Below, piece by piece: positions 17,267-21,390 of a DNA stretch of 21,390 nucleotides. This DNA comes from an uncultured Acetatifactor sp. (lineage in GTDB: Bacteria; Bacillota; Clostridia; Lachnospirales; Lachnospiraceae): assembly GCA_934402375.1 (NCBI GenBank), contig CAKRUB010000042.1, positions 1-21,390 on the forward strand, in the 5' to 3' direction. The position numbers and the translations under genes were made by a program. The stretch's first letter is position 1; each line of letters starts with the position of its first letter. Below the pieces are notes generated by a model, which saw only the letters and a program-made list of their open reading frames with translations, did not search any database and had not been told where the DNA came from.

Positions 17267-18238
17267 TCAATAAGATCCATCCTCCCTCAGCACCGCGTGC
17301 TCCTTGAGGAAGTTCTTCCATATCTCTATATATTTTGCTTTCAGATGTACGCCGTCGAAGGTATAGTCCGGCACCATCCCCCCTGTCTCGTCACAGACCA
17401 GCGGGTTGACATCGAGATAAAATATCTTCCGGTTGTCGGCGAGCTTTTCCAATTCAAGATTCCTTGCATCGATTCCCTCATTATTAATGTAATCGCCCTG
17501 ATTCGAGCGTTCGGTCGTCACCTTCATGATGCCCTGAATATAGATAATCGCGTCCGGCTGCAGCTCCTGAAGATGCTGTAAGACCTCTTTGTACTTCTCC
17601 GTGAAGGTCTCCACCGTTCCTGTTCCCATCTCATTAATGCCGATCATGAGGTAAATCTTGGCAAAGGAATTCTGCTGCAGCGCCTCCTCCACCGTAATTT
17701 TTTTCTTCTGCCCCGGCAGCGAGACAATCTCCGCCGAAAACAGCTTATACACGGTCAGACCCGTGGAGGCATAGAAGGTCGAAATATCCTCCAGTCCTCC
17801 GTATTCGTACATTCCCACGGTTCTGGAATCCCCGATGAATACAGCGTCAGAGAAATAGTCGTCCTCCACCGTGACATACACCGGCACACCGTCATTCTCC
17901 GGTGGGACATCCCCCTGACCTTCCTGCTCCGTCTCCGTGTTGTCCGGCGCACCGTCTGGCTGCCCTTCACCGGCGCTGCTCCCGTCCGCAGTCACTTCCT
18001 CGCCCTGTGACTGCTCTCCTTCCGGCGTTCCGCTCCCCGCTTCGCCGTCTGTCGCAGCGTCCGTTTCGTCCTTTGATACCTCCTCCGCCTTCTGCTGCCC
18101 CTCCTCGGCATCACCGTAGATACTTCTCAGCTGCCCGAGCGGGTTCGCATAGACCTGCCATTTATCAATCAGCGTCAGATAACAGAAGCCCGCCGCCAGA
18201 AACAAAATCAAATAATACCACTTTTTCAACCACTTCAC
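17267..18238 (-). CDS. Membrane-anchored SGNH/GDSL-like hydrolase or O-acetyltransferase partner
   Basis: One N-terminal membrane segment ('WYYLILFLAAGFCYLTLI') is followed by a Glu/Gly/Asp-rich linker (about 45-120) and an SGNH domain. Numbering from the ATG at 18250, the catalytic Ser is 142 in 'FIGDSRTVG', block III is 'IGINEMG' (Asn206) and the Asp-His pair is 299/302 in 'DGVHL'. The ATG at 18250 has no ribosome site and abuts a hairpin. The GTG at 18238 has GGGAG with a 5-base spacer, so I prefer it (323 residues). The gene follows the MBOAT gene closely. MBOAT/SGNH pairs such as PatA/PatB and the AlgI/AlgJ-type systems move acetyl groups across the membrane and place them on surface polysaccharide or peptidoglycan. 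That role here is inferred; an esterase is the alternative. Confidence 0.82.
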   Translation of the reverse strand: MKWLKKWYYLILFLAAGFCYLTLIDKWQVYANPLGQLRSIYGDAEEGQQKAEEVSKDETDAATDGEAGSGTPEGEQSQGEEVTADGSSAGEGQPDGAPDNTETEQEGQGDVPPENDGVPVYVTVEDDYFSDAVFIGDSRTVGMYEYGGLEDISTFYASTGLTVYKLFSAEIVSLPGQKKKITVEEALQQNSFAKIYLMIGINEMGTGTVETFTEKYKEVLQHLQELQPDAIIYIQGIMKVTTERSNQGDYINNEGIDARNLELEKLADNRKIFYLDVNPLVCDETGGMVPDYTFDGVHLKAKYIEIWKNFLKEHAVLREDGSY

Positions 18239-18251
18239 ATAAACTCCCATC

Positions 18252-18269
18252 TGTCCGGACTGCCGGACA
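18252..18269 (-). other. Intergenic hairpin between the MBOAT and SGNH genes
   Basis: TGTCCGG (18269-18263 read on the minus strand) and CCGGACA (18258-18252) form a perfect 7-bp stem with a 4-base loop. No T run follows, so it is not a terminator. It lies just before the ribosome site of the SGNH gene and may affect mRNA stability or translation. Its closeness to the ATG at 18250 also argues for the GTG start at 18238. Confidence 0.6.
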
Positions 18270-18282
18270 TATAAAATAAACC

Positions 18283-19677
18283 CTAAAACCGGAAATACAT
18301 AAAAGGATTATTTCCCTCGACCTGCAATCTCCACACACATACCCAGAAGATCACAACAAGGATCACTGCTGCCACAATGCTGTCCTTCCATCTCCGGAAC
18401 AGCTTTTTCAGCACGGGTGTGCACGCAAACACCCCTGCGGCGAGGAGATAACCGTAATTTGACAACGCCTTCGCCCAGTCCCCCGAACTGACGCGGATTC
18501 CCTCGTTCAGGGAGAACATTCTGCCGAGATAGACCTGCAGCTGGGATATATCTGTCACCGCAAAGCAGACCCATGTCACCGGAATGACGATCCACAGATA
18601 CAGATGCGGTATGCAGCGCAGGAAGCCCTTGCGGAACAGCCTGTCGGCTCCCATTGCTATCAGGCATCTCTCCAGAACGATCAGCAGCCAGAGCAGCATT
18701 CCCCAGATGAGGAAATTTGCCGTACTTCCGTGCCAGAACGCGGTCAGTCCCCATACCAGAAGCAGATTACACACCGTGCGGAACTCACCGCGTCGGTTGC
18801 CGCCCAGCGGGATATAGACATACCTGCAGAACCACTGTCCCAGCGTAATATGCCATCTGCGGTAAAATTCCCTCACGGTTCCTGACATATATGGTTCCTT
18901 AAAGTTCTCCGGGAGCCCGAAGCCCAGCATTCTGCCAAGCCCTATCGCCATCAGCGAATAGCCGTAAAAATCGAAATAGATCTTCATCGAATAGGCGATT
19001 GCCGCGATCCATGCCAGAGGCGTGGAGATGCTCTCAAATCCCGTTACCTGTACCTCCTGCCAGAGGAAACCAAGTCTGTCGGCAAGAAGAACCTTAAATG
19101 CCAGCCCGACGGTAAATACCTTAAGTCCCTCCTGTAAGCCTGCGGCATCAACCTTGCGCTTACAGATGGAATCCTGCACCTCCCCATAGCCGACAAGAGG
19201 TCCCGAGATCAGCTGCGGAAACATAGTGATGTAGGTTGCAAAGTGCAGGAAAGAGGTCTCCCTGCCCACATCACCCCTATACACATCGATCAGATAAGCG
19301 AGCACCTGAAAGGTATAGAAGCTGATGCCCAGCGGAAGTCCTATGCCACCGATGCCGCTCTTGAAAAAGCCAAGCACTGCTATGTTCAGGACGACCGCCG
19401 CCACAAACAGTTTTTTCCGTCTGCTGTCATATTTTCTTTTCTTTTGTTTTCTATCTTTTCCCTTCTGTCGTGCTCCCTGTCCGATATGCAGTCCGAAAAA
19501 AAAGTTTACCAGAACGGATAACATGAGCAGCACAAGATATTTCGGCTCCCCATAAGCGTAAAAAATCAGGCTTCCGAGAAGAAGCACTGCATTTTTCATT
19601 CTGTCCGGCACCAGTCGGTATACTACTAAAAAAACAGGCAGAAAGAAGAGTAAAAATTCTATACTGCTGAATATCAA
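18283..19677 (-). CDS. MBOAT-family membrane O-acyltransferase (AlgI/DltB-like)
   Basis: A 464-residue polytopic membrane protein. The N-terminus IFSSIEFLLFFLPVFLVVY is typical of the AlgI-type group. The family blocks are clear: 'GLPLGISFYTFQ', 'FDFYGYSLMAIGLGRMLGF', 'EFYRRWHITLGQW' with His276, 'YIPLGGNR', and 'LTAFWHG' with the second conserved His316. The C-terminal NNPFMYFRF is also usual. Such proteins pass acyl groups (usually acetyl) from a cytoplasmic donor through the membrane to an extracellular acceptor. The start is a TTG at 19677: an in-frame TGA lies three codons upstream and no ATG fits the family N-terminus. It is the first gene of a three-gene unit with the SGNH protein (44 bases downstream) and a lipoprotein. 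The absence of dltA/dltC-type genes makes D-alanylation less likely. The acceptor polymer is unknown. Confidence 0.92.
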   Translation of the reverse strand: MIFSSIEFLLFFLPVFLVVYRLVPDRMKNAVLLLGSLIFYAYGEPKYLVLLMLSVLVNFFFGLHIGQGARQKGKDRKQKKRKYDSRRKKLFVAAVVLNIAVLGFFKSGIGGIGLPLGISFYTFQVLAYLIDVYRGDVGRETSFLHFATYITMFPQLISGPLVGYGEVQDSICKRKVDAAGLQEGLKVFTVGLAFKVLLADRLGFLWQEVQVTGFESISTPLAWIAAIAYSMKIYFDFYGYSLMAIGLGRMLGFGLPENFKEPYMSGTVREFYRRWHITLGQWFCRYVYIPLGGNRRGEFRTVCNLLLVWGLTAFWHGSTANFLIWGMLLWLLIVLERCLIAMGADRLFRKGFLRCIPHLYLWIVIPVTWVCFAVTDISQLQVYLGRMFSLNEGIRVSSGDWAKALSNYGYLLAAGVFACTPVLKKLFRRWKDSIVAAVILVVIFWVCVWRLQVEGNNPFMYFRF

Positions 19678-19711
19678 AAAATATCACATCTTTCATCTCA
19701 TCTTTACTTAT

Positions 19712-19740
19712 ATCATATCCTCCAGCAGGGCGTGTGACAA
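19712..19740 (-). promoter_or_regulatory. Promoter of the MBOAT-SGNH-lipoprotein unit
   Basis: TTGTCA (19740-19735), exactly 17 bases, then TATGAT (19717-19712) on the minus strand. The leader to the TTG start is about 28 nt, with only a weak GATGAG-type ribosome site. Confidence 0.65.
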
Positions 19741-19812
19741 CCTAAAAAATCTTAAATTTTAGTTCCAAATTGTTACAAATCAGTAGTATTTATGTAATGA
19801 ATCCGTGATATG

Positions 19813-19860
19813 GACAACCCCCAATATCATTCCTGATATTGAGGGTTGTCTGTTCTTTTT
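19813..19860 (+). terminator. Long hairpin over the sortase stop codon, U-tract on the plus strand
   Basis: GACAACCC (19813-19820) pairs with GGGTTGTC (19843-19850), and CAATATCA (19822-19829) with TGATATTG (19834-19841), giving a 38-base stem-loop with one mismatch and a TTCC loop. On the plus strand it is followed by TGTTCTTTTT. On the minus strand, the direction of the sortase gene, no T run follows. The sortase stop codon (19827-19829) is at the loop end of the stem. It probably ends or protects the sortase mRNA, and can terminate antisense transcription. Confidence 0.65.
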
Positions 19861-20714
19861 CCCACCACGACAAATCTGCCGTCCTCCACATGATAGGAGC
19901 AGCAGGAAAGGGTGATAAATTCATCGCCGAATTCGGCTGTCACCCCTGTGTCATAGAGAGACATCTCCTTGATATTTTCGTACCAGTCGTCAAATTCCTC
20001 CTGCGTGTCAGCCTGAAAGAAGTTGTAATATTTAAAAACATCTTCATGTGTGTAGAATATCTGGGAATAGAAAACCGCAATCAGCTCGTATTCCCTTTCC
20101 TCATAAAGGCTGTCGAAGCGGATGATATTATGTTCTTTCCCGTAGGTTTCATCCGCATACAGCGGCAGCTTGCCAAACATTTCGCCTGATTTCATGGTGT
20201 GTCCGTGGATGATCAGGTTCGTCGACGGCGCTGTTCCACTGGCATAGCCGTCAGCCGCCGTTCCGATTCCCACCACCGAATCCGTATCCATGATCAGACA
20301 GCCGTTCCGGTTTTTCTTCCCATAAAAGTCAAGTCTCAGATAATGGCATTCATCTTCCAAGGTCTGCATGACGGGATAATCTATATTTGTATTGTCAATA
20401 GATAACCAGCCTATGACATCCTGATTCTTTTCGTACAGGTTCCTGTACTCGGGCAGCATCTCCGGTTCTGTGCTGCCCGCCGCATCGTTCAGCTTTTCCG
20501 GCTCTGCGCTGTCCGCCACATCGTCCGACGTTACCGGTTCTGCGACGTCCGTCGTCTGCGCCGTTTCCTTTATCTTCTGTAATTCGCTCTGGATATTTTC
20601 TGTACTCTTATCCTGTACCAGACCGTGAATTAAAAATCCCGCCGCTAATACCCAGCAAAAAGCACAAAATACGACCAGAATAATCAGAACTCTATACTTA
20701 ACCTTGTTTTTCAT
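19827..20714 (-). CDS. Class B-like sortase (cysteine transpeptidase)
   Basis: A 295-residue protein with an N-terminal membrane anchor (about 8-31), an Ala/Glu/Asp-rich linker (35-88) and a sortase domain starting at 'YEKNQDVIGWLSIDNTNIDY'. The catalytic set is His172 ('IHGHTM'), Cys272 ('TLSCC') and Arg280 ('DGRFVVVGK'). The residue before the catalytic Cys, usually Thr in TLSTC, is Cys271. The helix-rich insert before the last strands ('EEFDDWYENIKEMSLYDTG') is typical of class B. Sortases cut the T-G bond of a wall-sorting motif and link the protein to peptidoglycan. The gene overlaps the surface protein gene upstream by 17 bases, so the two are probably co-translated, and that protein's VPKTGD is the obvious substrate. 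The giant surface protein at 1-8496 has a matching APKTGD. The stop codon lies in a long hairpin. Confidence 0.9.
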   Translation of the reverse strand: MKNKVKYRVLIILVVFCAFCWVLAAGFLIHGLVQDKSTENIQSELQKIKETAQTTDVAEPVTSDDVADSAEPEKLNDAAGSTEPEMLPEYRNLYEKNQDVIGWLSIDNTNIDYPVMQTLEDECHYLRLDFYGKKNRNGCLIMDTDSVVGIGTAADGYASGTAPSTNLIIHGHTMKSGEMFGKLPLYADETYGKEHNIIRFDSLYEEREYELIAVFYSQIFYTHEDVFKYYNFFQADTQEEFDDWYENIKEMSLYDTGVTAEFGDEFITLSCCSYHVEDGRFVVVGKRTDNPQYQE

Positions 20715-21390
20715 CCGTAAAACTCTTTCTGCATCCCACTACAACCAAACCAATACCAGACAACAGCATAGCGCCGAACAGAAGGATTCCCTGCATTCCA
20801 TCACCAGTCTTGGGCACGTCATCCTTCACCATGGGTGCAGCAGTTACACTCGGAGCCTCCGTCACTGTTGCCGCCGGTGCCGGTGTGGGTGTCGGTGTCA
20901 CACCCGGATTGGGGGTAGGTGTCGGTGTCACGCCCGGGTTCGGCGTCGGCGTCGGTGTCACACCCGGATTCGGGGTGGGCGTTGATGCATTCGCCGTAAA
21001 CTTCGCATATAAGGTCATATTTCCCGTGGCTGCAGCGGATATGGAGGTTACACGCGTCGTAAATGCCGCATCGCTGTACCAGCCATCAAAGGTATAGCCC
21101 GTCTTGCTTGCATCCGCCAACGTCACTCCAATTCCGTAGGTATAGCCGGTCGGATTGGTAGTGTCATTTGTTCCTCCGTCCAGCACATAAGTGATCGTAT
21201 AGCTGTTGGAAGTGAATTTCGCGTACAGGGTCTTATTTCCCATATCCGTAGCGGATATTTCGGTTACACGCGTCGTGAATGCCGCGTCGCTGTACCAGCC
21301 ATCGAAGTTATAACCCGTCTTGCTTGCATCCGCCAACGTCACTCCAATTCCGTAGGTATAGCCGGTCGGATTGGTAGTGTCATTTGTTCC
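20698..21390 (-). CDS. Cell-wall-anchored surface protein with InlB-type repeats, N-terminus outside window
   Basis: The frame is open to the right edge, so only the last 230 residues are seen; the GTG at 21342 is internal and not the start. Two copies of a 72-residue InlB B-repeat (Flg_new, Listeria-Bacteroides repeat) are visible, with 'ADASKTGYTFDGWYSDAAFT' and 'NKTLYAKFTSNSYTITYVLD'. A Pro/Thr-rich stalk follows, with PNPGVTPTPT three times, then the sorting signal: VPKTGD, the hydrophobic stretch 'ILLFGAMLLSGIGLVVVG' and the basic tail CRKSFTDEKQG. It should be exported and anchored by the sortase encoded just downstream, whose gene it overlaps by 17 bases. The N-terminal functional domain is not in this window, so its role is unknown; adhesion is the usual guess. 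Confidence 0.9.
   Translation of the reverse strand, partial: GTNDTTNPTGYTYGIGVTLADASKTGYNFDGWYSDAAFTTRVTEISATDMGNKTLYAKFTSNSYTITYVLDGGTNDTTNPTGYTYGIGVTLADASKTGYTFDGWYSDAAFTTRVTSISAAATGNMTLYAKFTANASTPTPNPGVTPTPTPNPGVTPTPTPNPGVTPTPTPAPAATVTEAPSVTAAPMVKDDVPKTGDGMQGILLFGAMLLSGIGLVVVGCRKSFTDEKQG
20888..20977 (-). repeat. 30-bp tandem repeat encoding the Pro/Thr stalk, three units
   Basis: Units at 20888-20917, 20918-20947 and 20948-20977 each encode ten residues (PNPGVTPTPT in some register) with a few silent differences. It is in frame with the surface protein and probably spans the cell wall. Confidence 0.85.
20999..21390 (-). repeat. 216-bp tandem DNA repeat encoding InlB-type units
   Basis: Segment 20999-21174 recurs at 21215-21390 with a shift of exactly 216 bases (72 codons). 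The last 60 bases of each (21115-21174 and 21331-21390) are identical. High identity at the DNA level suggests recent duplication or gene conversion; more copies probably lie beyond the edge. Confidence 0.85.

Noticed and set aside
17902..18279. Pro/Ser-rich plus-strand frame opposite the SGNH gene
   Set aside because: It is the antisense of the Glu/Gly/Asp-rich linker of the SGNH protein.

Overview
The window looks like chromosomal DNA of a Gram-positive anaerobe, most likely a gut Clostridia/Lachnospiraceae-type organism. The grounds are GGAGG-type ribosome binding sites, PKTGD-type cell-wall sorting signals with a class B-like sortase, several-hundred-residue lipoproteins with LGGC lipoboxes, and InlB-type, MBG-type and beta-helix surface repeats. 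This placement is inference; there is no rRNA or other marker gene. Almost every gene is on the minus strand. The one clear plus-strand gene is a membrane-anchored XRE regulator.

Layout. (1) 1-8496, minus: one uninterrupted reading frame for a giant secreted surface protein, at least 2832 residues. It has a signal peptide, three modules that each pair a Cys/His motif with a beta-helix, a long run of MBG/Ig-like domains, an X2-like domain, an Asn-rich spacer and an APKTGD sorting motif cut by the window edge. Its promoter is at 8572-8602. (2) 8497-8975: intergenic, dominated by a 249-bp imperfect palindrome (MITE-like) and the terminator of the next gene. (3) 8976-11429: a uracil-type NCS2 permease and an M19 dipeptidase. 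(4) 11430-14406: a two-domain solute-binding-type lipoprotein flanked by two direct copies of another palindromic repeat; one copy ends in a 15-bp tandem array. (5) 14342-15087, plus: XRE-type regulator with a transmembrane anchor, a good promoter and a repeated 11-mer. (6) 15115-19740: a compact transcription unit, MBOAT acyltransferase, SGNH hydrolase-like protein, then a second two-domain lipoprotein. (7) 19813-21390: a sortase overlapping by 17 bases the end of an InlB-repeat surface protein with a VPKTGD signal; this protein runs off the right edge.

How the genes fit together. The window is largely a cell-surface region: two sortase substrates at its ends, a sortase that fits both signals, an MBOAT/SGNH pair of the kind that O-acylates surface polysaccharide, and two lipoproteins combining a large N-terminal sensor-like part with a solute-binding fold but with no permease genes nearby. 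The permease and dipeptidase are ordinary nutrient genes. No phage, plasmid, CRISPR or tRNA/rRNA genes were seen. The most unusual items are the modular giant adhesin, the long palindromic repeats in the intergenic regions, and the MBOAT-SGNH-lipoprotein grouping.
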